A stretch of 64,000 bases of DNA from the NCBI GenBank assembly GCA_910585965.1, contig CAJUHH010000010.1, positions 62,001-126,000 of the forward strand, given 5' to 3'. The position numbers and the translations under genes were made by a program. Position 1 is the stretch's first letter. Every line of letters begins with the position of its first letter. The notes beneath the pieces are model-generated. The model saw only the letters and a list, made by a program, of their open reading frames with translations, was not told where the DNA came from and made no database searches. Of the stretch, positions 1 to 8,298 are shown one piece after another. This stretch comes from an uncultured Lachnospiraceae bacterium (GTDB lineage Bacteria > Bacillota > Clostridia > Lachnospirales > Lachnospiraceae).

Positions 1-611
1 CGCCCGTCGCACCAAGGCGATTCCCAATAAGGCTCCCCCTCCTTCTTCGGCTTCCATAACACAAAGTCCAGCCCGTCCTCTTTCTGCCCTTCCCCAGATA
101 CCAGGAGAGAGCGGTTTCCTCCCTGCAGATCATCCAGGTTTTTGTGGGACAGCTTCCCATATTCCTTAAAATTGCGCGTCCTGAAATAAACCGTTCCGTC
201 TTCCGCCTTATAAGCATATCCCTTCTCAACCAGTTCCCCGATCATATCCAGCATACCGCCGATCTCTTCCGTTGCAAGCGGATGTACCGTGGCCGGCTTT
301 ACGTTCATCGCCTCCATATCCTTCTTGCACTCCTCGATATAACGCCTGGAAACCACGGCGGAATCCACTCCTTCCTCCATCGCTTTCTTAATGATTTTGT
401 CATCCACATCCGTGAAGTTGGATACATAATTTACTTCAAGCCCCTTGTGTTCCATATAACGCCTTACCGTATCAAATACGATCATCGGCCTGGCATTCCC
501 GATATGGATCAGATTATAAACCGTCGGCCCGCAGACATACATCCTCACCTTTCCCTCTTCGATCGGCACAAATTCCTCTTTTTTCTTTGATAACGTATTA
601 TAAATTTTCAT
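1..611 (-). CDS. cysS: Cysteine--tRNA ligase, N-terminal part (runs off the window)
   Basis: Cysteinyl-tRNA synthetase charges tRNA-Cys with cysteine in the cytoplasm. About 203 N-terminal residues are visible. The class I HIGH signature appears as HIGN at residues 36-39, and the zinc-ligand cysteine lies in CGPTVYN (C27). The FTDVDDKII segment and the later region near EPYWESPWCDG are also typical of CysS. The ATG at 609-611 overlaps the last 14 bases of cysE, so the two are translationally coupled. The cysE-cysS order behind a cysteine T-box is common in Clostridia. The C-terminal half, including KMSKS, lies outside the window. Identification is firm. Confidence 0.96.
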   Translation of the reverse strand, partial: MKIYNTLSKKKEEFVPIEEGKVRMYVCGPTVYNLIHIGNARPMIVFDTVRRYMEHKGLEVNYVSNFTDVDDKIIKKAMEEGVDSAVVSRRYIEECKKDMEAMNVKPATVHPLATEEIGGMLDMIGELVEKGYAYKAEDGTVYFRTRNFKEYGKLSHKNLDDLQGGNRSLLVSGEGQKEDGLDFVLWKPKKEGEPYWESPWCDG

Positions 612-1293
612 CCTGGCTAAACCGCTCCTTTCCGTTCTTTATTTTCTTTATCTCCCTCTCCAAATCCAGCAGCCGATTCGTCAGCTCACTGTTCGCTTTC
701 TGGAGATTGGCAATATCTTCCTTCACCGGGTCCGGCAAATTGATATGGTCCATTTCCTCCTGCGGGAAATTCTTCTTCTTTCTCTTGACTACCCTTCCCG
801 GCACTCCTACTACCGTAGAGCCGGGCGGCACTTCTTCCAGCACGACGCTTCCTGCCCCTATTTTGGAATTATCCCCAATTTTAAAGGAACCTAACACCTT
901 CGCCCCCGCGCTTATCATCACGTTATTCCCTACCGTAGGATGACGTTTCCCATGCTCTTTTCCTGTTCCGCCCAGGGTGACTCCCTGGTACAGCGTCACA
1001 TTGTCTCCAATAATTGTCGTCTCACCGATAATCACACCGTTCCCGTGGTCGATAAAAAATCCTTTTCCTATGACCGCTCCCGGATGAATCTCAATCCCTG
1101 TCTTGCGCACTCCCCTCTGGGAAATCCATCTGGCAAGAAAATAATGTTTCTTCAAATACAGCTTATGGGCCAGCCTATAATGAAGCATTACCTTAAAGCT
1201 GGGATATAGAAATACTTCCATCGCCGTGTGGATCGCAGGATCCCTCTGCCTGATCACGGCAATTTCCTCCTTCAGCCTTTTGATTACCCCCAT
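598..1293 (-). CDS. cysE: Serine O-acetyltransferase
   Basis: CysE acetylates L-serine with acetyl-CoA to give O-acetylserine, the first committed step of cysteine synthesis. The 231-residue protein has a helical N-terminal part and then a left-handed beta-helix of hexapeptide repeats (IGKGFF, IGETTI, IGDNVT). The catalytic-type segments HPGAVIGKGFFIDHGNG and GTGKEHGKRHP follow. The reading frame is open further upstream, but the ATG at 1291-1293 has a GGAGG ribosome binding site about 7 nt away. The longer frame would also run into the T-box terminator. It forms an operon with cysS downstream and is controlled by the cysteine T-box upstream. Confidence 0.95.
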   Translation of the reverse strand: MGVIKRLKEEIAVIRQRDPAIHTAMEVFLYPSFKVMLHYRLAHKLYLKKHYFLARWISQRGVRKTGIEIHPGAVIGKGFFIDHGNGVIIGETTIIGDNVTLYQGVTLGGTGKEHGKRHPTVGNNVMISAGAKVLGSFKIGDNSKIGAGSVVLEEVPPGSTVVGVPGRVVKRKKKNFPQEEMDHINLPDPVKEDIANLQKANSELTNRLLDLEREIKKIKNGKERFSQDENL

Positions 1294-1331
1294 ATTGATG
1301 CCTCCATTTTTTCCATCTTTCATTGTGCATA

Positions 1332-1380
1332 CAAAAAACTCCGCCTCTATTCCAACATTCGTTAAAATCAAGAGACGAAG
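1332..1380 (-). terminator. T-box attenuator hairpin before cysE
   Basis: On the minus strand a 9-bp stem (CTTCGTCTC paired with GAGGCGGAG, with G-U pairs) is followed directly by a run of six T. It lies between the T-box motif and the cysE start, where the alternative terminator of a T-box leader is expected. Confidence 0.75.
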
Positions 1381-1627
1381 CTATTCCGCGGTTCCACTCT
1401 CGTTAAAGATGACATCCTCATCTTTCCCTCATAAGGCATAACGTGCCTTCCCCGTATGCGGATACCAGAAAAACAGGTTCTCCTTCCCCGCATCAGCTCA
1501 CAGACGCACTTCTGCCGCTTTCCAATCGGGACTGCTCTCAGCCGACGGCATTCCCTCTCTGTTATCTTCCGGCCGCATACTCTTCCTGCTCGCAGCTTTT
1601 CTATTATTTTCCTTGTTTGTTTCTTCT
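1381..1627 (-). promoter_or_regulatory. Cysteine-specific T-box leader of cysES
   Basis: This is a tRNA-sensing leader RNA. The conserved T-box sequence AGAGTGGAACCGCGG is at 1386-1400 on the minus strand. The Stem I landmarks are present in order: an AGTA motif, CTGAGAG, a GATTGGAAAGC segment corresponding to the GGTGNAA-like loop, and the specifier region AGAAGTGCGTCTGTGAGC. The specifier triplet is TGC (plus-strand 1506-1508), a cysteine codon. This matches the downstream cysteine synthesis and charging genes. Uncharged tRNA-Cys should favour the antiterminator over the hairpin at 1332-1380. Confidence 0.9.
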
Positions 1628-1633
1628 AATCAC

Positions 1634-1662
1634 AGAATATGCAATAAAGCCTGTTTTGTCAA
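1634..1662 (-). promoter_or_regulatory. Sigma-A type promoter for the cysES T-box transcript
   Basis: TTGACA (1657-1662) and TATTCT (1634-1639) are separated by 17 bp on the minus strand. They lie just upstream of the predicted 5' end of the T-box leader. Confidence 0.7.
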
Positions 1663-1791
1663 CCATAATTTATGCGAATACAAGGAAATCAATTTTTAAA
1701 ATATTTCTTAATTTATCCGCATCCACGGGTTATGTCCCCTCCTTTCTTACCATGACGGCAAAATCCTGACCTTGCGCCGGTCCATCCCAAA

Positions 1792-2592
1792 TCATAGGTC
1801 GATCACTTCCAAGTCGTCAGGAATATGCAGCCTCCCATGAAAATACCGGCTTCCCTCTTCCCCATACAATCTTTTTCTCTCTTTCAGGTTCCTGTCCTCC
1901 GTATGATAAAGAATCAGATTTTCCACTCCCAGCTCTTCCGCCATTTCACAGGCTTCCTTTACCGTGGAATGGTGCTTTTCATATGGGGAAAAAATATCCG
2001 CCTGGGAATACAAGCAGTATGCTTCATGCATCAGCCATTTGCTGTTTTCCACATAAGCTTTCGAACAGGGGTGATAAGATTCATCGCCGCAGCAGGTCAA
2101 TTTTTTTCCGTCATCCAGCTCCATGCAAAACCCGAACTGCTTCTCTTTTACCGATCCTATATCAAAAAATGTGGTTTCCCTGCCAAGGATATTCCGGGTC
2201 TCTCCATCTTTGACAGCAACCAAATGGATATGACTGCCCGCTTTGTTCCATTGCTCCCGCCATAACAGCTTCTTAAGCAGATCACCGACCAGAACCATCA
2301 CATCCTCATGGCCATAGACATTCACGTCCATTGTCGTTTGCCCTTGTGCAATCCCTTGGCAGATCGTGCGGATCACCCAAATGACACCCAATAAATGGTC
2401 GATATGTTTATGGGTGATAAAAATATCGGCAATATCCGTGCATTGGCATCCCGCATATTTTAACTGGCGCAAAATCGCATTTCCTCCTCCGCCGTCCACG
2501 AGAAAATTCCGGTCATTTTCCGTCAGCAAAAAACAAGTATTATAACATTCCGTCACCATAGCATGTCCTGTTCCCAGCATTGTAATCCGCAT
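1792..2592 (-). CDS. MBL-fold metallohydrolase (RNase Z-like)
   Basis: This 266-residue protein has the metallo-beta-lactamase fold. It shows an N-terminal beta-strand with LGTG, the metal-binding HKHIDH motif at residues 61-66, a later GDESYHPCSKAYVENSKWLMHEAY segment (metal ligands D/H), and a final LILYHTED histidine. The layout resembles the RNase Z/arylsulfatase-like branch of the fold. The substrate cannot be told from sequence. It lies 24 bp downstream of hemW and is probably cotranscribed with lepA-hemW. Confidence 0.8.
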   Translation of the reverse strand: MRITMLGTGHAMVTECYNTCFLLTENDRNFLVDGGGGNAILRQLKYAGCQCTDIADIFITHKHIDHLLGVIWVIRTICQGIAQGQTTMDVNVYGHEDVMVLVGDLLKKLLWREQWNKAGSHIHLVAVKDGETRNILGRETTFFDIGSVKEKQFGFCMELDDGKKLTCCGDESYHPCSKAYVENSKWLMHEAYCLYSQADIFSPYEKHHSTVKEACEMAEELGVENLILYHTEDRNLKERKRLYGEEGSRYFHGRLHIPDDLEVIDL

Positions 2593-2616
2593 TTTCTACC
2601 TCGCATTCTGCCTCTG

Positions 2617-3798
2617 TCACCACAAAAACTGCGCCATCACATAATTGCTGATATCCCTTCCATAAGGAGTCAGCTTTACTCTCTCCCCATCCAGCAAAAG
2701 CCCCTGCCCGCACAGTCTCTCGATGACTTCTCCATACACGCTCTCCAGGCTTCTTCCGAAAACATCATAAAAATCTTCTTTTCCGACCCCTTCCGTCATC
2801 CGCAGGCCAAGAAACATAAACTCCTCCATCTGCTCCTTGATGCTTAAAGCGCATACCTCTTCCTTGACATCGCCCGATCCATCCTCTATACAGCAAAGGT
2901 ATTTTTCCATATCCGCGCTGTTCTTCCACCTCACATTTGCCGCCATAGATGCGGCTCCCAGCCCGAACCCTGCATAATCACGACGTTGCCAGTAACCGAT
3001 ATTATGCCTGCACTCGTATCCCGGCTTTGCATAATTGGATATTTCATATCTATCGTATCCTGCGGCTTCCAGAATTTCCCCCGTCCGCTCGTACATCTCC
3101 CGTTCTTCCTCTTCCGAAGGAAGATGCGAAGGAAGATTCGATGGAAGCTGCGATGGAAAATCATTCCTCCTCTTTCCATCCTCCCCATACCATTCATAAA
3201 AAGGAGTTCCTTCTTCCACGATCAAGCTATAGGCCGAAATATGCTCCGGCTCCAGATCTATTACGCGCTGTAGCCCCTCCAGATAGCCTCCTATCTTCTG
3301 TCCCGGCAATGCAGCCATCATGTCCACATTCATATTCCGAAATCCTGCTTTTCTTGCCAGTCCGTAAGCTTCCAGAAAATCTTTGGAAGAATGTACCCTT
3401 CCCAGCAGAGCCAGCTCCCTGTCGTCCATAGACTGCGCGCCGATGCTGATCCGATTGATTCCTGCCTCCCGGCAGCTTTCCAGCTTTCCAAGATCCACCG
3501 TCCCCGGATTTGCTTCTATCGTAATTTCCGGCTCCTTTCCAAAAGAAAAACCGGCTCTCATTCCGTCCATAATCCTTCTGATCTGCCCGGCGTACAACAC
3601 GGTAGGAGTTCCTCCCCCGATAAAAACGCTGTCCACCTCGTATTCTTTATACTGAGCCGATTCTTTTTCGATCTCACGAAGCAGCCCATTTACATACCTC
3701 TCCCGTCTTTCCTCTCCTGCCGGAAAAGAAAGGAAATCACAGTAATAGCATTTTCTTACACAAAAAGGCACATGAATATAAATCCCGATCTTCTTCAT
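2617..3798 (-). CDS. hemW: Radical SAM heme chaperone HemW
   Basis: HemW is a radical SAM protein that binds heme and is proposed to deliver it to client enzymes. It is often misannotated as oxygen-independent coproporphyrinogen oxidase. The 393-residue protein carries the CX3CX2C cluster motif (C13, C17, C20, in PFCVRKCYYCDF), GGGTPTVL, and EANPGTVD. The C-terminal HemN-like domain ends with FMFLGLRMTEGV. It follows lepA by 18 bp, a gene order conserved in Bacillus and Clostridia. An internal stretch (QLPSNLPSHLPSEEEERE, roughly residues 218-235) has a short PS-rich repeat that looks like a local expansion. Confidence 0.93.
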   Translation of the reverse strand: MKKIGIYIHVPFCVRKCYYCDFLSFPAGEERRERYVNGLLREIEKESAQYKEYEVDSVFIGGGTPTVLYAGQIRRIMDGMRAGFSFGKEPEITIEANPGTVDLGKLESCREAGINRISIGAQSMDDRELALLGRVHSSKDFLEAYGLARKAGFRNMNVDMMAALPGQKIGGYLEGLQRVIDLEPEHISAYSLIVEEGTPFYEWYGEDGKRRNDFPSQLPSNLPSHLPSEEEEREMYERTGEILEAAGYDRYEISNYAKPGYECRHNIGYWQRRDYAGFGLGAASMAANVRWKNSADMEKYLCCIEDGSGDVKEEVCALSIKEQMEEFMFLGLRMTEGVGKEDFYDVFGRSLESVYGEVIERLCGQGLLLDGERVKLTPYGRDISNYVMAQFLW

Positions 3799-3816
3799 GA
3801 AATGAATATCCTCCGC

Positions 3817-5631
3817 CTATTTGTCGTCCAATTTCAAAACGCTCATAAACGCCTTCTGCGGAATCTCCACGTTCCCTATCTGGCGCATTCTCTTCTTTCC
3901 TTCCTTCTGCTTCTCCAAAAGCTTCTTCTTCCGGGTAATATCTCCACCGTAACATTTCGCCAATACATCCTTACGCATGGCCTTTACCGTCTCTCTGGCA
4001 ATGATCTTCCCGCCCACTGCTGCCTGAATCGGAATCTCAAACAGATGGCGCGGAATCTCATCTTTCAGCTTTTCGCACATTTTCCTGCCCCTGTCATAAG
4101 CGCTGTCCGCATGCACGATAAAGGAAAGGGCATCCACTTCCTCCCGGTTAATGAGAATATCCAGCTTCACCAGTTTCGACTCCTCATATCCTTTCAAATC
4201 ATAATCAAAAGAAGCATATCCTCTGGAACGGGATTTCAGTGCATCAAAGAAATCGTAAATAATCTCGTTCAGTGGCAGTTCATATTTTAACAAAGCCCTT
4301 GTTTCCTCAATATATTCCATGCCAAGATAACGCCCTCTCCGTTCCTGGCAAAGCTCCATAATCGGCCCTATGAATTCGGTCGTCACCATAATCTCCGCGC
4401 TGACAATCGGCTCCTCCATATAAGCGATCTCCGAAGGATCCGGCAAATTGGTCGGGTTGGTCAGTTCGATCATTTCCCCGTTATTTTTATGCACCCGGTA
4501 AATAACCCCTGGGGCCGTCGTCACCAGATCCAGATTGTATTCCCTCTCCAGCCTTTCCTGGATAATTTCTAAATGAAGCAGACCAAGAAAACCACAGCGG
4601 AAGCCGAACCCGAGAGCCACCGATGTTTCTGGCTCATATTGCAGGGCCGCGTCATTCAGCTGAAGCTTTTCCAAAGCATCCCGCAGATCCGGGTATTTCG
4701 CCCCGTCCGCCGGATACATGCCGCAGAATACCATGGAGTTTACTTTTTTATAACCGGGCAGCGGTTCCGCACAGGGGTTCTTTGCATCCGTCACCGTATC
4801 GCCCACCGCCGTATCCTTCACATTTTTAATAGAAGCTGTAATATATCCTACCATGCCGGCCGACAATTCCTCACAGGGAATAAACTGCCCCGGCCCGAAA
4901 TAACCCACTTCCACGACTTCCGCCTTTGCCCCTGTGGCCATCATCAGGATTTCTGTTCCTTTTTTCACCCGGCCTTCCTTGATGCGGCAGAATACAATAA
5001 CCCCTTTGTAGGAATCATACAAAGAGTCGAAGATCAATGCCTGCAAGGGATTGTCCGGGCTGCCGGAAGGAGCCGGTATCTTCTTTACCACCGCTTCCAG
5101 CACCTCTTCGATGCCGATCCCGTTCTTTGCGGAAATCATCGGCGCATCCTGTGCCTCCAGCCCGATCACGTCTTCGATTTCATCCTTTACCCACTGGGGC
5201 TGGGCGCTGGGAAGATCAATCTTGTTGATCACCGGAAAGACATCCAGATCATGATCCAACGCCAGATATACATTAGCCAGAGTCTGGGCTTCGATCCCCT
5301 GGGCGGCATCCACCACCAGGATCGCCCCGTCACAGGCCGCCAGGCTTCTGCTCACTTCATAATTAAAATCCACATGCCCCGGCGTATCGATCAGGTTCAG
5401 GATATACTCTTCCCCGTCATTTGCCCGGTAAATGATGCGGACGGTCTGGGCCTTGATCGTAATGCCCCTCTCCCTTTCCAGATCCATATTGTCCAGCACC
5501 TGGGACTGCATCTCCCTGCTCGTCAAAAGGCCCGTTTTTTCTATAATACGATCCGCCAGCGTGGATTTCCCATGGTCAATATGCGCTACAATGCAAAAAT
5601 TTCTTATTTTACTTTGATCTATACCCGACAT
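3817..5631 (-). CDS. lepA: Elongation factor 4 (LepA GTPase)
   Basis: LepA is a ribosome-associated translational GTPase related to EF-G. The 604-residue length is typical. The P-loop AHIDHGKST is at residues 16-24, with GITIKAQTV (switch I), DTPGHVDF and NKIDL further on. The unique C-terminal domain contains CYGGDITRKKKLLEKQKEGKKRM. The ATG at 5629-5631 is preceded by a GGAGG-type site. It is the first gene of lepA-hemW-MBL, and a candidate promoter is at 5693-5722. Confidence 0.98.
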   Translation of the reverse strand: MSGIDQSKIRNFCIVAHIDHGKSTLADRIIEKTGLLTSREMQSQVLDNMDLERERGITIKAQTVRIIYRANDGEEYILNLIDTPGHVDFNYEVSRSLAACDGAILVVDAAQGIEAQTLANVYLALDHDLDVFPVINKIDLPSAQPQWVKDEIEDVIGLEAQDAPMISAKNGIGIEEVLEAVVKKIPAPSGSPDNPLQALIFDSLYDSYKGVIVFCRIKEGRVKKGTEILMMATGAKAEVVEVGYFGPGQFIPCEELSAGMVGYITASIKNVKDTAVGDTVTDAKNPCAEPLPGYKKVNSMVFCGMYPADGAKYPDLRDALEKLQLNDAALQYEPETSVALGFGFRCGFLGLLHLEIIQERLEREYNLDLVTTAPGVIYRVHKNNGEMIELTNPTNLPDPSEIAYMEEPIVSAEIMVTTEFIGPIMELCQERRGRYLGMEYIEETRALLKYELPLNEIIYDFFDALKSRSRGYASFDYDLKGYEESKLVKLDILINREEVDALSFIVHADSAYDRGRKMCEKLKDEIPRHLFEIPIQAAVGGKIIARETVKAMRKDVLAKCYGGDITRKKKLLEKQKEGKKRMRQIGNVEIPQKAFMSVLKLDDK

Positions 5632-5692
5632 TTGTTTCCTCCGTAATGTTCCGCCTTTCTGGTCACTATGGGGCGGCTTTTTGGTCGGAGTA

Positions 5693-5722
5693 AGTATATC
5701 ATATATTTATGCTTATTGTCTA
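5693..5722 (-). promoter_or_regulatory. Candidate promoter for lepA-hemW
   Basis: On the minus strand TAGACA (5717-5722) and TATACT (5693-5698) are spaced 18 bp apart. They lie about 60 bp upstream of the lepA start and directly downstream of the truncated NifX-like gene. Confidence 0.45.
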
Positions 5723-5729
5723 TTGTCTG

Positions 5730-6158
5730 CTAGGTACTGCAAAAAATTATTTCATGGAATGTCTTATGGCCGCTCCCGTTTGTATCTACTACCTGCGTCC
5801 CGGCAACTTTCCTGTCTTCAATCTCATAAACCTTAAACTGCTCTGTATGCCCAAAATGCGGGAATACATTTCCATTTTCATAAGTAACTGCAATCTTCAT
5901 GATCCCATCTTCCTTTCTTTCACTTTCCATTTCAGCCGCAGCTCTGGCCCTTTCATACATTTCCGTGACCGTAGTACGGGAAATACCCATCTGCCTGGCA
6001 CACTGCTCATGGGTTTTCTTTTCATGGTCAATCAGACGGACTGCCTCAAATTCATCCACTGTCAGCAGAACCCGCTCCCTGCTCTTTGCGCCGCATGGGG
6101 CAAAACTGTCATATTTTGCTTCAAAGCAGATCCTCCTGCGCCGGACTGGCCTTGCCAT
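5730..6158 (-). pseudogene. DUF134 DNA-binding domain fused to a truncated NifX/NifB-like domain
   Basis: The first ~70 residues after the ATG at 6156-6158 match the DUF134 helix-turn-helix family (ARPVRRRRIC, LTVDEFEAVRLID, QMGISRTTVTEMYERAR). A dinitrogenase iron-molybdenum-cofactor-type domain then begins (MKIAVTYENGNVFPHFGHTEQFKVYEI). It breaks off at GSGHKTFHEIIFCST and stops, although family members normally continue for about 60 more residues through a glycine-rich segment. The 142-residue product is therefore probably C-terminally truncated. The DNA-binding part could still act. A palindromic site just upstream is repeated before the chromate transporter. Confidence 0.75.
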
Positions 6159-6171
6159 ACATTCACCTTCA

Positions 6172-6191
6172 TTTCCGACATATGACGATAA
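6172..6191. promoter_or_regulatory. Palindromic operator, copy 1 (before DUF134-NifX)
   Basis: This 20-bp near-palindrome is centred between 6181 and 6182, with half-sites TTTCCGACAT and ATGACGATAA. It differs at a single base from the site at 7470-7489. It lies just downstream of the candidate -10 box and upstream of the ribosome binding site, a good position for a repressor. Confidence 0.6.
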
Positions 6192-6192
6192 T

Positions 6193-6221
6193 ACAATACC
6201 ATTGAAAACACTGGCTATCAA
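6193..6221 (-). promoter_or_regulatory. Candidate promoter of the DUF134-NifX gene
   Basis: TTGATA (6216-6221) and TATTGT (6193-6198) are spaced 17 bp on the minus strand, abutting the palindromic operator at 6172-6191. Confidence 0.5.
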
Positions 6222-6269
6222 GATATTATGAAATTTATGAGTAACTTTATTTTTGCTGCCCCTCCCCTG

Positions 6270-6869
6270 TCATGAATAAAAAATGCACCCCAGAACCGCC
6301 GCCAGTGACAACAACGCAGCAGGTGGAAAATCCTTTTTCCTGACAGCCTGATACAACACAGTGACAAGCCCAAGAACAGACAACAGGATGCACGCCGCCG
6401 GATCAATCGCTAAGAAAACGCTTCCCATACCCTGTGTTCCTGCCAGATGGCTGGGTGCCCCGGAAGAAATACATATGGAAACTGCCATATAAATGCCCGT
6501 AGCGAGGATCACTCCCATTAAGCACGGCTTTACCCCTTTTAACACAGCCTGCACCTTTTTACGTTTCAGGAAATTATGGAACAGGATTGTAACTGCCAGC
6601 AGGATCAAAAACGAAGGCAGGACTACGCCGGCCGTCGCAGCCAGCGCTCCCAGGAAGCCTCCCTGCTTACTTCCCACATAAGTAGCCATATTTACCATGA
6701 TCGGGCCTGGCGTGGACTCACTCAGCGCGATAAGATTTGAAAACATCTCCGCATCCATCCACTGGTTCTCAAGAACCACGTCCCGAATAAGGGGGATCGC
6801 ACCATATGCGCCGCCAAAGGAAAACAAACCTATTTTCAAAAAAGCAGCCAGCAGCTTTATATAAATCAC
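6270..6869 (-). CDS. Short chromate transporter subunit (CHR family), second of pair
   Basis: This 199-residue membrane protein of the CHR family carries the family hallmarks near its N-terminus: FSFGGAYGAIPLI, then SESTPGPIMVNMATYVG. About five to six hydrophobic segments follow. CHR proteins move chromate or related oxyanions; short single-domain versions work as heteromeric pairs. It overlaps the upstream partner by 4 bp (6866-6869), so translation is coupled. The actual substrate here is not shown by sequence. Confidence 0.85.
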   Translation of the reverse strand: MIYIKLLAAFLKIGLFSFGGAYGAIPLIRDVVLENQWMDAEMFSNLIALSESTPGPIMVNMATYVGSKQGGFLGALAATAGVVLPSFLILLAVTILFHNFLKRKKVQAVLKGVKPCLMGVILATGIYMAVSICISSGAPSHLAGTQGMGSVFLAIDPAACILLSVLGLVTVLYQAVRKKDFPPAALLSLAAVLGCIFYS

Positions 6870-7453
6870 AGATCATCCCTCCCCACTTTTTTATTTCCCG
6901 ATCTCCCAAAGAGCGCCAGACCAATGAAACCGCTGCAAATAATAAAATATACCGTGGAAATATGCATCCCGGCAATATTCATGGCTAATGCGGCAAGGAA
7001 AAAGAAAATAACAAGGAATATCTGAGCCTTCCTATCCGGGGATTTTTTCATCATCTTCCGTATCATCCTGTCTGCCGCCTGTATAATCAGAATGGAAACC
7101 GCAATCCGGATTCCCCTGAAAGCTTTCTCAATCATCCCGACAACCAGCATATTTTCAAAAAAAGCTGAAACAGCCAAAAACAAAAGGAACGATGGAAGAA
7201 CCATGCCGACGGTCGCAAAAAACGCGCCTCTCATACCGGCCAGCTTATATCCCGTATAGGTCGCACAGTTTATCGCGATCGGCCCCGGCGTGGATTCCGC
7301 AATGACCGTGACATCCATCAGCTCATCTGCTGTAAGCCATTTTTTCTTCTCAACGCATTCATAATCCAGCAGGGAGAGCATGGCATACCCACCGCCAAAC
7401 GTAAACGCCCCTATCCTGCCAAAAGTCAGAAATAAATCCATAATCTGATTCAT
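6866..7453 (-). CDS. Short chromate transporter subunit (CHR family), first of pair
   Basis: Taken from the ATG at 7451-7453, this is a 195-residue CHR-family membrane protein with FTFGGGYAMLSLL and AESTPGPIAINCATYTGYK, followed by several hydrophobic helices. The frame stays open upstream to 7726, but the extra 91 residues do not resemble the family. The ATG has an AGGAG site about 11 nt upstream, and a palindromic operator lies at 7470-7489, which favours the shorter start. It is cotranscribed with the second subunit. Confidence 0.82.
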   Translation of the reverse strand: MNQIMDLFLTFGRIGAFTFGGGYAMLSLLDYECVEKKKWLTADELMDVTVIAESTPGPIAINCATYTGYKLAGMRGAFFATVGMVLPSFLLFLAVSAFFENMLVVGMIEKAFRGIRIAVSILIIQAADRMIRKMMKKSPDRKAQIFLVIFFFLAALAMNIAGMHISTVYFIICSGFIGLALFGRSGNKKVGRDDL

Positions 7454-7469
7454 CCGTCTATACACTCCT

Positions 7470-7489
7470 TTTCCGTCATATGACGATAA
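7470..7489. promoter_or_regulatory. Palindromic operator, copy 2 (before the chromate transporter pair)
   Basis: The half-sites TTTCCGTCAT and ATGACGATAA match copy 1 (6172-6191) at 19 of 20 positions. The site sits about 17 bp before the chromate transporter start, the same placement as in front of the DUF134 gene. A shared regulator, most simply the DUF134 protein itself, is inferred. Confidence 0.6.
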
Positions 7490-7769
7490 CATAATAAGCC
7501 AGTCAGCAGGCGCGAGACCGAAAGCAGATATCCTCGCCATGTGCATCACCCGCATCACATCCGAAAAACGGCTGACCGCAGTTTCCAACGCAAATATGCG
7601 GATGTCCGAATTCCGCTGCGATACTGCCGCAAAAGCAGGTCCACTGACCACACAGCACTGGCTGTCCTCCGGCGCTTCTTTCAAAAGCAAGCTGTTCAGT
7701 GTCCGTATTTTTTCTAACCGGCTCATCTCGTATCATTATCCCTTTATATCAACCAAAAATCAAGTTACT
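7490..7769. other. Intergenic stretch with no recognisable gene
   Basis: All of this region is open in the frame of the first chromate transporter gene, and partly open in other frames. None of the translations (for example the one beginning MSRLEKIRTLNSLLLKEAP) belongs to a family I recognise. It may be a remnant of a deleted gene, in keeping with the gene fragments on either side. The promoter of the chromate transporter pair should lie near its lower end. Confidence 0.4.
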
Positions 7770-7961
7770 ATGGAAAAGCATTTTGGATACTTCGTGAATA
7801 AATATGGCATGGCAGATATGTATACCGGCTGTTTTGCGGACTTTGAAACCAGTGAGGAACGGCGGGTCTACTGTTCAAGCTGGGCATAGATCAACCGCTA
7901 TCAAGAGATTCCAAAAGATACCCACAAGAAACTGCTAAAACTTCTGGACGGGAAAGATTAA
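7770..7961 (+). pseudogene. Small ORF interrupted by an amber codon
   Basis: An ATG at 7770 opens 39 codons ending in YCSSWA, then TAG at 7887-7889. The same frame continues for 23 sense-like codons (INRYQEIPKDTHKKLLKLLDGKD) to TAA at 7959-7961. The continuation is hydrophilic and protein-like, which suggests a 63-residue protein inactivated by one nonsense mutation. I do not recognise the family. No strong ribosome binding site is visible upstream of the ATG. Confidence 0.45.
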
Positions 7962-8023
7962 TATGCGGATACCCGCAGAACTCATCCTGATATTGTCAAT
8001 ATCCCTTTAGCATCACACAACTA

Positions 8024-8203
8024 TTATTTGCCATATGCAAAACGGGTACAGAGCATTTTTATGGGCTCTGCACCCGCCACCAACTTCCCGTCTTCCGTTA
8101 CATCCTTGAACGCCACAGGAACGACATTCGGCTCATTATCGGCACAGGCGGCCAAATCCCACATATTCTCTGCCAGCAGTTTTTTTACATTTTCATTCAA
8201 CAT
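8024..8203 (-). pseudogene. N-terminal fragment of a pyridoxamine 5'-phosphate oxidase-like flavoprotein
   Basis: A 59-codon frame from ATG 8201-8203 reads MLNENVKKLLAEN, then WDLAACADNEPNVVPVAFKDVTEDGKLVAG. This is the beginning of the small PPOX-type FMN-binding proteins that are usually about 130 residues long. After residue 44 the similarity is lost and a stop follows. The fragment is in a patch of broken genes and is unlikely to fold as the family does. Confidence 0.6.
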
Positions 8204-8298
8204 AAGAAGTACGGGAAAGGGAATAATCTTGCCAGCAGCAATCCAATGTGATAGGATAACCGAAAAGACTTTGTAGATTTTATGGAGGAGAGTATATT

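Noticed and set aside
1443..1769. Plus-strand ORF of 108 codons opposite the T-box
   Set aside because: It is antisense to a well-supported T-box leader and its promoter, and shows no protein family features.
5642..5685. Plus-strand terminator-like hairpin after lepA start
   Set aside because: There is no plus-strand gene upstream for it to terminate and it lies in the lepA leader, so its meaning is unclear.
7770..7961. Programmed amber readthrough or pyrrolysine codon at 7887-7889
   Set aside because: No readthrough signal, pyl genes or methylamine pathway seen. The surrounding patch is full of broken genes, so a nonsense mutation is simpler.
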